A DNA stretch of 64,000 nucleotides, taken from positions 1 to 64,000 of the forward strand of contig CAXTBW010000005.1 of NCBI GenBank assembly GCA_964242925.1, in the 5' to 3' direction. The notes beneath the pieces are model-generated. The model saw nothing but the letters and a program-made list of their open reading frames with translations, did not search any database and was not told the origin of the DNA. Each line of letters starts with the position of its first letter. Position 1 is the stretch's first letter. Position numbers and translations under genes: made by a program. Positions 17,917 through 26,904 of the stretch are shown here, piece by piece. Source of the stretch: LMUY01 sp964242925. GTDB lineage: Bacteria > Pseudomonadota > Alphaproteobacteria > Acetobacterales > Acetobacteraceae.

Positions 17917-20779
17917 CGCGGCGCTCGCCGGCCGGCTGCGGCGCGAGGTCGAGGGCGCCGTCCTGCTGGGCGCGGCGGATCGCGGGCGCTACTCCACAGA
18001 TGCGTCGATCTACCAAGTGCAGCCGCTCGCCGTGGTGGTGCCGCGCACCGTCGCAGACGTGCAGGCCGTGCTGGCCATCGCGCGCGACGGCGGCGTGCCG
18101 GTGTTGCCCCGCGGCGGCGGCACCAGCCAGTGCGGCCAGACGGTCAACCGCGCGATCGTGCTGGACTGCAGCAAGCACCTTCGGTCCGTCCTAAGCATCG
18201 ACGGCGCTGTGGCGACGGTGCAGCCCGGCATCGTGCTCGCCCACCTGAACGCGGCGCTGAAGCCGCACGGCATGTTCTTTCCGGTCGACCCGTCCACCCA
18301 GGCGCGCTGCACCATCGGCGGCATGGCCGCAAACAATTCGTGCGGCGCCAAGTCCATCCGCTACGGCCTGATGGCGGACAACGTGCGCGCGATCGACGCC
18401 ATCCTGGCCGACGGCACGCCGCACCGCTTCGGCGCCCTGCCGGACAATCTGGGCGAGATGCCGCCCGCCATCGCCGCGCTGGTGCAGCGACTGCGGGCGC
18501 TGGGCGCTGCGGAGGCGGACGAGATCGCCGCGCGCTTTCCGCACCAGTTGCGCCGGGTCGGCGGCTACAACATCGAGGTGCTGACCCCGCGCGCCCGCCG
18601 CGAAGGCCGCGAGAACCTGGCGCGCCTATTGGTCGGCAGCGAGGGCACGCTCGCCTTCTCCGCCGCGCTCGAGTTGCAGCTGCAGCCGATCCTGCCGCGC
18701 AAGATGGTCGGCATCTGCCAGTTCCCGACCTTCCGCGCCGCCATGGAGGCCAGCCGCCATTTGGTTGCGCTGGACCCGGACGGCGTCGAGCTGGTCGACC
18801 GCACCATGATCGACCTCGGGCGCGGCATCGCCATCTACCGCCGCACCATAGACCGCATGCTGCTGGGCGAGCCGGACAGCCTGCTGCTCGTCGAGTTCCA
18901 CGGCCACGCGGACGCGCCCCTGCTGCGCAAGCTGGAGGAACTCGATGAGGCGATGGCCGACCTCGGCTACCCCGGCGCGGTGGTGCGCGCGACCGACCCG
19001 GGGTTCCAGGCTGACATCGCGGAGGTGCGCGAGGCCGGGCTGAACATCATGATGTCGATGAAGGGCGACGGCAAACCCGTCTCGTTCATCGAGGATTGCG
19101 CCGTCGACCTGGCCGACCTGGCGGACTACACCGAGCGGCTGAACGACGTCTTCACGCGGCACGGCACCAAGGGCACTTGGTACGCCCACGCCAGCGTCGG
19201 CTGCCTGCACGTGCGCCCCGTGCTGAACATGAAGGACCCGGGCGACGTGCGGACCATGCGCGCCATCGCGGAGGAATGCTTCGCTCTGGTGCGCGAGTAC
19301 AAGGGCAGTCACAGCGGCGAGCACGGCGACGGCATCGTGCGGTCCGAGTTCCACGAGAGCATGTTTGGCGCCCGCATCGTCCGCGCGTTCGAGGCGGTGA
19401 AGGACGCGTTCGACCCGGCCGCCACGCTCAACCCGGGGCGCGTGGTGCGCCCGCCGCGCATGGACGACCGCACGCTGTTCCGCTTTGGACCGTCCTACGC
19501 CGCGGACCCGGCGTTCACCCCCGTGCTGGACTGGTCGGAACAGCCGCAAGCCGCCGCCGGCGGGGCGCGCGCGGGCCTGCTGGCTGCGGTCGAGATGTGC
19601 AACAACAACGGCACGTGCCGCAAGTTCGACGCCGGCGTGATGTGTCCGTCGTACCGCATCACCCGCGACGAGACGCACCTCACCCGCGGCCGCGCCAACA
19701 CGCTGCGGCTGGCGCTGACCGGCCAATTGGGGCCGGACGCGATGGCCGGCGACGACGTGGCGGACGCGATGGCGCTGTGCGTGTCGTGCAAGGCGTGCCG
19801 GCGCGAGTGCCCGACCGGCGTGGACATGGCGAAGATGAAGATCGAGGCGCTGGCCGCCCGCGCCGCCCGTCACGGAACGGGGTTGCGCGAACGCCTGGTC
19901 GCCCACATGCCGCGCTACGCCGGCGCCGCGTCGCGGGTGGCGCCGCTCGTGAACCTGCGCAACCGCATTCCCGCACTGGCGCGGCTCGGCGAGCGCGTCG
20001 CGGGGTTGGCCGCCACGCGCAAGCTGCCGGAATGGCGGCGCGACCGGTTCCGCGACACGGAGGCTGCTGCACAGGGCGACGTGCTGCTGCTGGCCGATAC
20101 CTTCAACCGCTACTTCGAGCCGGAGAACCTGCGCGCCGCCGCGCGTGTGCTGCGCGCCGCCGGGTTCACGCCCACGGTTGCGGGCGATGGCGGCCGCCCG
20201 CTGTGCTGCGGCCGCACCTACCTGTCCGCCGGGATGGTGGACCGCGCGCGGACGGAGGCGCGGCGCACCCTGGCCGCCTTGGCCGGGGACCGCCCGGTGG
20301 TCGGGCTGGAGCCGTCCTGCCTGCTGACCCTGCGCGACGAGTTCGCATCGCTGCTGCCCGGCGCCGAGAGCCGGGACCTGGCCAGCCGGGCGATGCTGAT
20401 CGGCGAATTTCTGCAGACGCGCGCGCCCGACCTCGCGCTGCGGCCGATCGACGCTACGGCGCACGTCCACGGCCACTGCCACCAAAAGGCGTTCGGGGCT
20501 TTCCCCGCCGGACTGGCGACGCTTGGGCGCATTCCGGGCCTGAAGGTGGCGCCGATTACTTCTTCCTGCTGCGGCATGGCCGGCGCGTTCGGCTACGCGG
20601 CGGAGAACCAGGACGCGTCCCGCGCGATGGCGGAGGCGGGCCTGCTGCCGGCGGTGCGGAAGGCCGCGGCGGAAGACCTGATCGTCGCCGACGGAACCAG
20701 TTGCCGCCATCAGATCGCCGATCTGGCGGATCGCACGGCGGTGCATTCGGTCCGGCTGCTCGACCGCGCGCTGGAGTGA
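17909..20779 (+). CDS. FAD-linked and (Fe-S)-binding 2-hydroxyacid dehydrogenase fusion (GlcD/GlcF-like)
   Basis: This 956-residue fusion oxidises a 2-hydroxy acid (D-lactate or glycolate are the usual substrates) and passes electrons to the respiratory chain. From the N-terminus it has a PCMH-type FAD domain (VLPRGGGTSQCGQTVN near residue 70), an FAD-oxidase C-terminal domain with VHADGN-like elements (HASVGCLHVRP, HSGEHGDGIVRSE), two iron-sulfur motifs (CNNNGTCRKF near 565; CVSCKACRRECPTG near 623) and CCG-type domains (CCGRTYLSAGM near 765; SSCCGMAGAFG near 885). It starts with TTG inside the end of the MFS gene (eight-base overlap). E. coli splits these parts among GlcD and GlcF. Confidence 0.92.
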   Translation: MLDAALAGRLRREVEGAVLLGAADRGRYSTDASIYQVQPLAVVVPRTVADVQAVLAIARDGGVPVLPRGGGTSQCGQTVNRAIVLDCSKHLRSVLSIDGAVATVQPGIVLAHLNAALKPHGMFFPVDPSTQARCTIGGMAANNSCGAKSIRYGLMADNVRAIDAILADGTPHRFGALPDNLGEMPPAIAALVQRLRALGAAEADEIAARFPHQLRRVGGYNIEVLTPRARREGRENLARLLVGSEGTLAFSAALELQLQPILPRKMVGICQFPTFRAAMEASRHLVALDPDGVELVDRTMIDLGRGIAIYRRTIDRMLLGEPDSLLLVEFHGHADAPLLRKLEELDEAMADLGYPGAVVRATDPGFQADIAEVREAGLNIMMSMKGDGKPVSFIEDCAVDLADLADYTERLNDVFTRHGTKGTWYAHASVGCLHVRPVLNMKDPGDVRTMRAIAEECFALVREYKGSHSGEHGDGIVRSEFHESMFGARIVRAFEAVKDAFDPAATLNPGRVVRPPRMDDRTLFRFGPSYAADPAFTPVLDWSEQPQAAAGGARAGLLAAVEMCNNNGTCRKFDAGVMCPSYRITRDETHLTRGRANTLRLALTGQLGPDAMAGDDVADAMALCVSCKACRRECPTGVDMAKMKIEALAARAARHGTGLRERLVAHMPRYAGAASRVAPLVNLRNRIPALARLGERVAGLAATRKLPEWRRDRFRDTEAAAQGDVLLLADTFNRYFEPENLRAAARVLRAAGFTPTVAGDGGRPLCCGRTYLSAGMVDRARTEARRTLAALAGDRPVVGLEPSCLLTLRDEFASLLPGAESRDLASRAMLIGEFLQTRAPDLALRPIDATAHVHGHCHQKAFGAFPAGLATLGRIPGLKVAPITSSCCGMAGAFGYAAENQDASRAMAEAGLLPAVRKAAAEDLIVADGTSCRHQIADLADRTAVHSVRLLDRALE

Positions 20780-20790
20780 GCGACCCGGCG

Positions 20791-21822
20791 ATGATCGACA
20801 TCGCCTACGTGGCCGAAAGCAGCCGCCTGCTCGAAGATTGCGGTCCCTCGCGGCGGCCCCTTTGGATCGGCCAGTCGCTCGCCTCGCCCGAACGCAACCC
20901 GTTTCTACAGTGGGAGACCATGGCGCACGTGCAGCTGCGCAGCTGGCGGTTGCGCGACGTGGTGCTCGACGGCGCGACGATGCTGCTGCTGCACCAGGGC
21001 CGGGTGATCCGGCAGAGCAACTACCATCGCGCGCCTGAGGAGATCGCAGCCGTCAGCCAACACACGGCGCCGCTCATCGACATCGATGACGATTTGCCGG
21101 TGCTTGTCTGCGGCGATGCGTGGTCGCGGAATCACTATCATTTCCTCAATCATACCCTGCCGGCCATCGACGCGACTGCCACGCATGCCAAGCTGCGGCT
21201 GGCCATGTTGCCGGTGCTGCCGACGCACGAGCGGGCGCTGTCGCTGCTGGGCCACGCGCGGCATCCACGCACGATGATCGAGCCGGGCCGGCAATATCGC
21301 ATCGCTCGGGCCGAGTTCTGCAATCTCACGGTGGGCGTCGCCGACTTCGCGGACTCCAAACTCCTCCAGGCGATGCACGACAGACTCGCCAGCAACGTGC
21401 CGGACGATGGCGCGCATGCCGACATGCTGCATGTCAGCCGCCTCGGCGACAATCACCGTCGCGCCGCCGGGGAGGCGGAACTTGTCGACGGGCTACGCCG
21501 CCGCGGCTTCATCATCGCTACCCCGGCGGAAATGAGTCTCGAGCAGCAGATCGCCGCGTTCCGTCGCGCCCGGCTCGTCGTGGGGCCGCACGGCGCCGGC
21601 CTGGCCAACGTCGCCTTCTGCCGGCCGAGCACGGCGATCTACGACCTGCTGCCGCAACATTTCATCGACCCCAGCATCCTCAATCTGGCGATCCGCCGCA
21701 GCGCGCCGGCCTGGGTCGACGCCTTTCCCGGCGAGGCGGCGCCGACCAGCCACACGCTCGATTGGACGCTGGATGCGCCAGCGGCGCTGGCGCGGGTGGA
21801 CGAGATCGCCAGCCGCATCTGA
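20791..21822 (+). CDS. Glycosyltransferase family 61-like protein (DUF563)
   Basis: This 343-residue protein has the features of GT61 glycosyltransferases: a central NHYHFLNHTLPAI segment and a C-terminal VVGPHGAGLANVAFC motif. GT61 members transfer pentoses or GlcNAc onto glycans; bacterial ones often sit in exopolysaccharide or lipopolysaccharide loci. There is no signal peptide, so it is probably cytoplasmic. The ATG at 20791 is 11 bases after the dehydrogenase stop. Its codon choice looks less GC-saturated than its neighbours by eye, and its function seems unrelated to them, so it may be a separate acquisition; this is a weak impression. Confidence 0.75.
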   Translation: MIDIAYVAESSRLLEDCGPSRRPLWIGQSLASPERNPFLQWETMAHVQLRSWRLRDVVLDGATMLLLHQGRVIRQSNYHRAPEEIAAVSQHTAPLIDIDDDLPVLVCGDAWSRNHYHFLNHTLPAIDATATHAKLRLAMLPVLPTHERALSLLGHARHPRTMIEPGRQYRIARAEFCNLTVGVADFADSKLLQAMHDRLASNVPDDGAHADMLHVSRLGDNHRRAAGEAELVDGLRRRGFIIATPAEMSLEQQIAAFRRARLVVGPHGAGLANVAFCRPSTAIYDLLPQHFIDPSILNLAIRRSAPAWVDAFPGEAAPTSHTLDWTLDAPAALARVDEIASRI

Positions 21823-21901
21823 CGGCGCGATTGACGCCGGTCGAGCCTGCCCGCTACGCTTTGTCCGTACAAGGCGCGCCAAAGCGCCCGAGAGGAAAAC
21901 G

Positions 21902-22597
21902 ATGTCTGAGACGATGGAGGCCGCCCCGACCGCCCATGTCGCCGCCGATGCGGAGCGGGTGCTGGACGCGATGCAGGCCGGCGGCGTGGCCATCCTGCCG
22001 CTTGACGTTGCGTACGCCGTGATCGGCACGACGCCGCAAGCCATCCGCGCCATCTTCGCCGCCAAGAACCGCAGCTACGAGAAGCCGTCCGGCCTGTTCG
22101 GCACGGCGGAGTTGTCGAATGCGCTGCACGTGCTGCCCGCCGAACACCACGCGATCGCCCCGGTGATCGTGCGCGACTACGGCCTGCCGTTCTCGATCGT
22201 GGCGCCGTTCCGGGCCGACCACCCGATGCTGCGCAACGTGGACCCGTTCGTGCTGGAGAACTCGACCAAGGCCGGCACGCTGGACATGCTGATCAACGCC
22301 GGGCCCTGGCATGACGCGGTGGCCGCGCTGGCCCTGTCGCGCGGCGTGGCCGTGTTCGGCTCGTCGGCCAACCGTTCGCTGAGCGGCAGCAAGTACGAGT
22401 TCGCGGACATCGAACCGGAGATCCATGCGGCGGCATCGATCGCGGTGGATGGCGGCCGGGCGAAGTACGCCAACACGGAGGGCCTGTCCTCCACCATCAT
22501 CGATTTCCGCGACTTCCACTTCGTTCGCCGCGGCGTGGAGTGGCGTCGTTTGGCGGACATATTTCAGGATCGCTTCGGCATCACGGTTAGCGGCTAG
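21902..22597 (+). CDS. Sua5/YciO/YrdC/YwlC-domain protein
   Basis: This 231-residue protein is a single YrdC-fold domain related to threonylcarbamoyl-AMP synthase. Seen are the VAILPLDVAYAVIGTT strand, the lysine/arginine region AAKNRSYEKPSG, SSANRSLSG (family motif SANxSG), and LSSTIIDF (family STVVD). The Sua5 C-terminal domain is absent. The basic region is unusual for a housekeeping TsaC (normally a KxR-x-K-P-L pattern), so this may be a paralog with another acyl-adenylate-related role. The ATG at 21902 follows GAGAGGAAAAC. A MFS carrier gene starts 16 bases downstream. Confidence 0.8.
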   Translation: MSETMEAAPTAHVAADAERVLDAMQAGGVAILPLDVAYAVIGTTPQAIRAIFAAKNRSYEKPSGLFGTAELSNALHVLPAEHHAIAPVIVRDYGLPFSIVAPFRADHPMLRNVDPFVLENSTKAGTLDMLINAGPWHDAVAALALSRGVAVFGSSANRSLSGSKYEFADIEPEIHAAASIAVDGGRAKYANTEGLSSTIIDFRDFHFVRRGVEWRRLADIFQDRFGITVSG

Positions 22598-22612
22598 CAA
22601 GGGACAACGATC

Positions 22613-23986
22613 ATGGTGAATGCGGGCGCCCGCCTGGACCGGCTGCCGGTTTCGCGGTTCCACTACGGACTGGTGAGCCTGATCGGCGCGGGGATGTTCC
22701 TCGACGCGTTCGACATCTATCTTCAGGGCGGCGTGCTGGCCGCGCTGGTGGCCAGCGGCTGGTCGACTTCGGCGATGAACGCGAACTTCATCTCTATCAC
22801 CTTTGCCGGCATGGTGATCGGCGCCGCGCTGGCCGGCGTGTTCGGCGACCGCTTCGGCCGGCGCTCCGCCTACCAGGTCAACCTGCTCGTCTTCGGCCTG
22901 GCCTCGCTCGCCGGCGCTGCGGCGCCCACCATGGGATGGCTGATCGCGGCCCGCTTCGTCATGGGCATCGGGCTGGGGGCGGAGATCGTGGTCGGCTACG
23001 TGACCATCAGCGAGTTCGTGCCGCCGCTCAGCCGTGGGCGCTGGGGAACCGGGCTGGCGGTCGTCACCAACTCGTCGCTGTTCGTCTCGGCGCTGGTCGC
23101 CCGGGTGGTGATCCCGGATTTCGGCTGGCGCTGGATGTTCGTCATCGTCGGCGTGGGCGCCCTGTTCGTCTTCGTGCTGCGGCGCAAGATGCCGGAGTCG
23201 CCGCGCTGGCTGGAGAGCAAGGGCCGCCTGGCGGAAGCCGAGGCGGCGATGCGGGACATCGAGCGCCAGGTTGCGCCGGACGGCAATTTGCCGCCGATCC
23301 GGGTCGTGCCCACGACGCCGCCGCGCCATGGTTCACTGAAGGACCTGTTTGCGGCCGGCATGCTGATGCGCACGGTGATCGGCAGCGTCGTGATGATCGC
23401 GCTCAACACGGCGACGTACGGCTTCATCGCGTTCATGCCCAGCTTCATGATCAAGCAGGGACTGAGCATCGTCACCTCGCTCAACTACACCACGCTGATG
23501 ATGTTCGGCGGCCCGGTCGGCGCGCTGGTCGGCTACCTGCTGGCGGACCGCTGGGGGCGCAAACGCACCATGGTGACGTTCTCCCTGTTGGTGATCGTCT
23601 TCGGCGCGGCCTATCCGCAGATGACCGAGCCGTGGCTGATCACCCTGGCCGGCTTCCTGCTGGTGGCGGCGGTCTACGTGGTGGTGGCGATCGGCTACGC
23701 GCTGTATGTGCCGGAGCTGTTCCCGACGGAGATCCGCATGCGCGGCGCCGGGTTCTGCAACGCCTCCGGACGCATGATGACGATCCTCACGCCGCAGCTG
23801 ATCGTGCCGTTGTTCGCCACCACGGGAGTGACGGGGGTGGTCGCGCTGGTGGGCGGCCTGATGCTGCTGATGGCCGTGCTGGTCGGCCTGTTCGGCGTCG
23901 AGTCGCGGGCCAAGCCGCTCGAGGCGCTGACGCCCTGGGCGGAGGGCGAGGAGGCGTCCGGCGCGCTGCGTACGCCCGCCGAGTAG
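22613..23986 (+). CDS. MFS transporter, sugar/aromatic-acid porter-like
   Basis: This inner-membrane carrier (457 aa) has twelve predicted helices, the loop 2-3 motif GVFGDRFGRRSAYQ, the related GYLLADRWGRKRTM in the second half, and PESPRWL after helix 6, which is typical of the sugar-porter and AAHS (aromatic acid:H+) groups. The ELFPTEIRMRGAGFCN segment near helix 10 is also family-typical. It starts 16 bases after the YrdC gene and ends 33 bases before the MaoC start, so it could be the uptake carrier for the acyl-CoA pathway encoded behind it. The substrate is not determinable. Confidence 0.9.
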   Translation: MVNAGARLDRLPVSRFHYGLVSLIGAGMFLDAFDIYLQGGVLAALVASGWSTSAMNANFISITFAGMVIGAALAGVFGDRFGRRSAYQVNLLVFGLASLAGAAAPTMGWLIAARFVMGIGLGAEIVVGYVTISEFVPPLSRGRWGTGLAVVTNSSLFVSALVARVVIPDFGWRWMFVIVGVGALFVFVLRRKMPESPRWLESKGRLAEAEAAMRDIERQVAPDGNLPPIRVVPTTPPRHGSLKDLFAAGMLMRTVIGSVVMIALNTATYGFIAFMPSFMIKQGLSIVTSLNYTTLMMFGGPVGALVGYLLADRWGRKRTMVTFSLLVIVFGAAYPQMTEPWLITLAGFLLVAAVYVVVAIGYALYVPELFPTEIRMRGAGFCNASGRMMTILTPQLIVPLFATTGVTGVVALVGGLMLLMAVLVGLFGVESRAKPLEALTPWAEGEEASGALRTPAE

Positions 23987-24019
23987 CCGTTGCGCAACAA
24001 GGATAGGCGGGAGACCCGG

Positions 24020-24514
24020 GTGGACCCTATAACCGCGGCGGCAGGCCGGCACGGCCGCTATCTGGAGGATTTCGCGGTTGGCGACGTCTTCCGGCACTGG
24101 CCGGGCCGCACCATCACCGAGGCCGACAACATCAACTTCAGCCTGATGACGATGAACCGCCATCCGCTGCACTGCGACGCCAACTTCGCCGCGCGGTCCG
24201 AGTTCGGCAAGCCGTTGGTCAACAGCGCGCTCACCCTGGCGATCGTGGTGGGGATGACGGTGGACGACGTGAGCCTGAACGCCATCGCCAACCTCGGGTG
24301 GAAAGACATCAAGCTCACCGCCCCCGTGTTCCCCGGCGACACCATCTACGCCTGGTCCGAGGTGCTGGCGGTGCGCGAGAGCCGCTCCCGCCCGAGCCAG
24401 GGCATCGTGACGACGCGGACGGAGGGGCTGAAGGCGGACGGGACGGTGTTCCTCGCCTTCGAACGCATGAGCCTGATCGCGAAACGGCCGGACCACGTAG
24501 GAGCCGCCTCATGA
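24020..24514 (+). CDS. MaoC-family dehydratase (hotdog fold)
   Basis: This 164-residue hotdog-fold hydratase resembles mesaconyl-CoA/2-enoyl-CoA hydratases of the MaoC family. It has GRYLEDFAVGDVFRH and GRTITEADNINFS at the start, the catalytic aspartate/histidine region (MNRHPLHCDANFAARSEFG), and a VFPGDTIYAWSEV strand. I chose GTG at 24020, preceded by GGCGGGAG; a TTG at 23990 would add ten charged residues. Its stop overlaps the acyl-CoA dehydrogenase ATG by four bases. It probably hydrates an unsaturated CoA ester formed by that dehydrogenase. Confidence 0.87.
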   Translation: MDPITAAAGRHGRYLEDFAVGDVFRHWPGRTITEADNINFSLMTMNRHPLHCDANFAARSEFGKPLVNSALTLAIVVGMTVDDVSLNAIANLGWKDIKLTAPVFPGDTIYAWSEVLAVRESRSRPSQGIVTTRTEGLKADGTVFLAFERMSLIAKRPDHVGAAS

Positions 24515-25686
24515 ACGTCATCACTCCGATCGACCTGGCCGGCGAGGAGGAGCAGGACCGGCTGGTGCTCGACTCGGTCGATCGCTTCCTGGAGCGACAC
24601 GTCCGCCCGGTCGCCATGCAGCTGGAGGCGGACGACGAGTACCCGGCCGACATCGTCGAGCGCATGAAGGAGATGGGGCTGTTCGGCGCGGTGATCCCAT
24701 CCGAATACGGGGGGCTGGGACTGCGGCCGTCCACCTACGTCAAGATCATCGAGCGCATCGCGACGGTGTGGATGTCGGTGTCGGGGATCATCAACTCGCA
24801 CCTCATCATGGCGCGCATCGTGGACCGCATGGGGACGTCGGCGCAGAAGCAGGCGTTCCTGCCGCGCTTCGCCACCGGGGAGCTGCGCGGCGGTCTGGCG
24901 CTGACCGAGCCGGATGCGGGCACCGATCTGCAGGCGATCCGCATGATCGCCCGCCGCGACGGCGACGACTATGTGGTGAACGGGACCAAGACCTGGATCA
25001 GCAACGGCATCGAGGGCAGCGTCTTCGCCCTGCTGGTCAAGACCGACCCGGCCGCCGAGCCGCGGCACAAGGGCATGAGCATGTTCCTGGCCGAGAAAGG
25101 GCCCGGTTTCAGCGTCGGGCGGCGGCTGCACAAGCTCGGCTACAAGGGCATCGACAGCGCGGAGCTGGTGTTCGAGGATTTTCGCATTCCCGCCGACCGG
25201 CTGATCGGCGGCGTGGAGGGGCGCGGCATGGTGTGCGCGATCGCCGGGCTGGAGCTGGGCCGCATCAACGTCGCGGCGCGCGGCGTGGGCGTGGCGCAGG
25301 CGGCGCTGAACGAGGCGGTGCGCTACAGCCAGCAGCGCAAGACGTTCGGCAAGCCAATCTGCGAGCACCAGGCCATCGCGCTGAAGCTGGGCGACATGGC
25401 CACCCGCACGACAGCCGCCCGCATGCTGACCGACGCCGCCGCCCGCGCGCTGGATCGCGGCGACCGCAGCGACTACGAGGCGGGGATGGCCAAGCTGTTC
25501 GCCACCGAGGCGGCGATGGAGAACGCCGCCGAGGCGATGCGCATCTTCGGCGGCTACGGCTACAGCAAGGAGTTCCTAGTCGAACGGCTGTACCGCGACG
25601 CGCCGCTGCTGGTGATCGGCGAGGGCACCAACGAGATGCAGCGCCTGCTGATCGCCAAGCGTCTGATCGAGCGCAACCCGGCGTGA
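24511..25686 (+). CDS. Acyl-CoA dehydrogenase
   Basis: This 391-residue FAD enzyme desaturates an acyl-CoA at the alpha-beta bond. FAD-binding elements LALTEPDAGTDLQAI and KTWISNG are present, and the canonical C-terminal catalytic glutamate is in IGEGTNEMQRLLIA. It overlaps MaoC (four bases) and the following CoA-transferase (GTGA, four bases), forming a tight set: activation by CoA transfer, desaturation, hydration. The chain length cannot be decided; short or branched dicarboxylic acids such as methylsuccinate are plausible given the hydratase type. Confidence 0.93.
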   Translation: MNVITPIDLAGEEEQDRLVLDSVDRFLERHVRPVAMQLEADDEYPADIVERMKEMGLFGAVIPSEYGGLGLRPSTYVKIIERIATVWMSVSGIINSHLIMARIVDRMGTSAQKQAFLPRFATGELRGGLALTEPDAGTDLQAIRMIARRDGDDYVVNGTKTWISNGIEGSVFALLVKTDPAAEPRHKGMSMFLAEKGPGFSVGRRLHKLGYKGIDSAELVFEDFRIPADRLIGGVEGRGMVCAIAGLELGRINVAARGVGVAQAALNEAVRYSQQRKTFGKPICEHQAIALKLGDMATRTTAARMLTDAAARALDRGDRSDYEAGMAKLFATEAAMENAAEAMRIFGGYGYSKEFLVERLYRDAPLLVIGEGTNEMQRLLIAKRLIERNPA

Positions 25687-26876
25687 GCCTGCCGCTTGAT
25701 GGCGTGACTGTCATCGCGGTGGAGCAGTACGGCGCCGGGCCGTTCGGCTCGATGTTCCTGGCCGACCTCGGCGCCGAGGTGATCAAGATCGAGAACCCGG
25801 CGGAGGGCGGCGACGTCAGCCGGCAGGTCGGGCCCTACGCGTTCGGCCCCGGCGATACGCATTTCTACCAGTCGTTCAACCGCAACAAGCGGTCGGTCAC
25901 GCTCAACATCAAGACGCCGGAGGGCAAGCGCCTGCTGCACGCGCTGATCCGCGACGCGGACGCCGTGCTCGACAACTTACGTGGCGACCTGCCGGAGAAG
26001 TTAGGCCTCACCTACGCCGCGCTGGCGGAGATCAACCCGGCGATCGTCTGCGCTCACCTGTCCGCCTACGGCCGCGAGGGCCCGCGCCGCAGCTGGCCCG
26101 GGTACGACTACCTGATGCAGGCAGAGGCTGGCTACCTGAGCGTGACCGGCGAGCCGGATGGGCCGCCGAGTCGGATGGGCCTGTCGATCGTGGACATGAT
26201 GACCGGGCTGACCGCCGCCTTCTCACTGGTGTCCGGCGTGCTGGGCGCGCGGCAGACCGGGCGCGGCATGGATGTCGACGTGAGCCTGTTCGACACGGCG
26301 CTGCAGAATTTGAATTACCTGGCGACGTGGTTCCTCAACGCCGGGCGCCTGCAGGGACGCGAGCCGCGTTCGGCGCATCCGTCGCTGACGCCGTCGCAGC
26401 TGTACCGCACGCGGGACGGCTGGATTTTCCTGATGTGCAACAAGGACAAGTTCTGGCCCGTGCTGGCGGAGAAGGTAGGCCGTCCCGAATGGGCGACAGA
26501 CGAACGCTACGCGACGTTCAAGGCGAGGTTGGCGAACCGCGAGGCGCTTACCGCGGAGCTGGACTCGGTGTTGGCGCATCGTGATACGGACGAATGGCTG
26601 ACGCTGTTCGGCGGCGCCGTTCCTGCCGCGCCGGTGTACGACGTGGCGCAAGCGCTGAGCAGCGATTTCGTGCGCGACACGGGACGGCTGGCTAATTACG
26701 AGCGGGCGGAGGGCGGCGCGCCGGTCGCAATGTTGGCGGGCGCGATCCGGGTGGACGGCCGCACGACGCCCGCCCGGGCCGCGCCGGCGCTGGGCGCGGA
26801 CAATGCGGATGTGCTTGGACGGGTAGGCGTGGCGGCCGGAGACCTCGCCGGATTGCGAGAGCGTGGTGTGCTATGA
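25683..26876 (+). CDS. Family III CoA-transferase (CaiB/BaiF)
   Basis: This 397-residue CoA-transferase starts at GTG 25683, overlapping the dehydrogenase stop. The catalytic aspartate is in MGLSIVDMMTG, and IAVEQYGAGPFGSMFLADLG, NRNKRSVTLNIKTPEG and LSAYGREGP are typical. It is the last gene of the plus-strand MFS/MaoC/dehydrogenase/CoA-transferase operon. By context it would activate the imported acid using a CoA donor such as succinyl-CoA. It is distinct in sequence from the CoA-transferase at 7344. It converges on the minus-strand binding protein at 26905 with a 28-base gap and no clear terminator. Confidence 0.93.
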   Translation: MSLPLDGVTVIAVEQYGAGPFGSMFLADLGAEVIKIENPAEGGDVSRQVGPYAFGPGDTHFYQSFNRNKRSVTLNIKTPEGKRLLHALIRDADAVLDNLRGDLPEKLGLTYAALAEINPAIVCAHLSAYGREGPRRSWPGYDYLMQAEAGYLSVTGEPDGPPSRMGLSIVDMMTGLTAAFSLVSGVLGARQTGRGMDVDVSLFDTALQNLNYLATWFLNAGRLQGREPRSAHPSLTPSQLYRTRDGWIFLMCNKDKFWPVLAEKVGRPEWATDERYATFKARLANREALTAELDSVLAHRDTDEWLTLFGGAVPAAPVYDVAQALSSDFVRDTGRLANYERAEGGAPVAMLAGAIRVDGRTTPARAAPALGADNADVLGRVGVAAGDLAGLRERGVL

Positions 26877-26904
26877 CGTTCTCCGTCTCCCAGAAGGGGG
26901 GCTT

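Noticed and set aside
18626..20746. Long minus-strand open frame of 706 codons
   Set aside because: Antisense to the FAD/Fe-S dehydrogenase with the same low-complexity composition; a shadow of a GC-rich gene.
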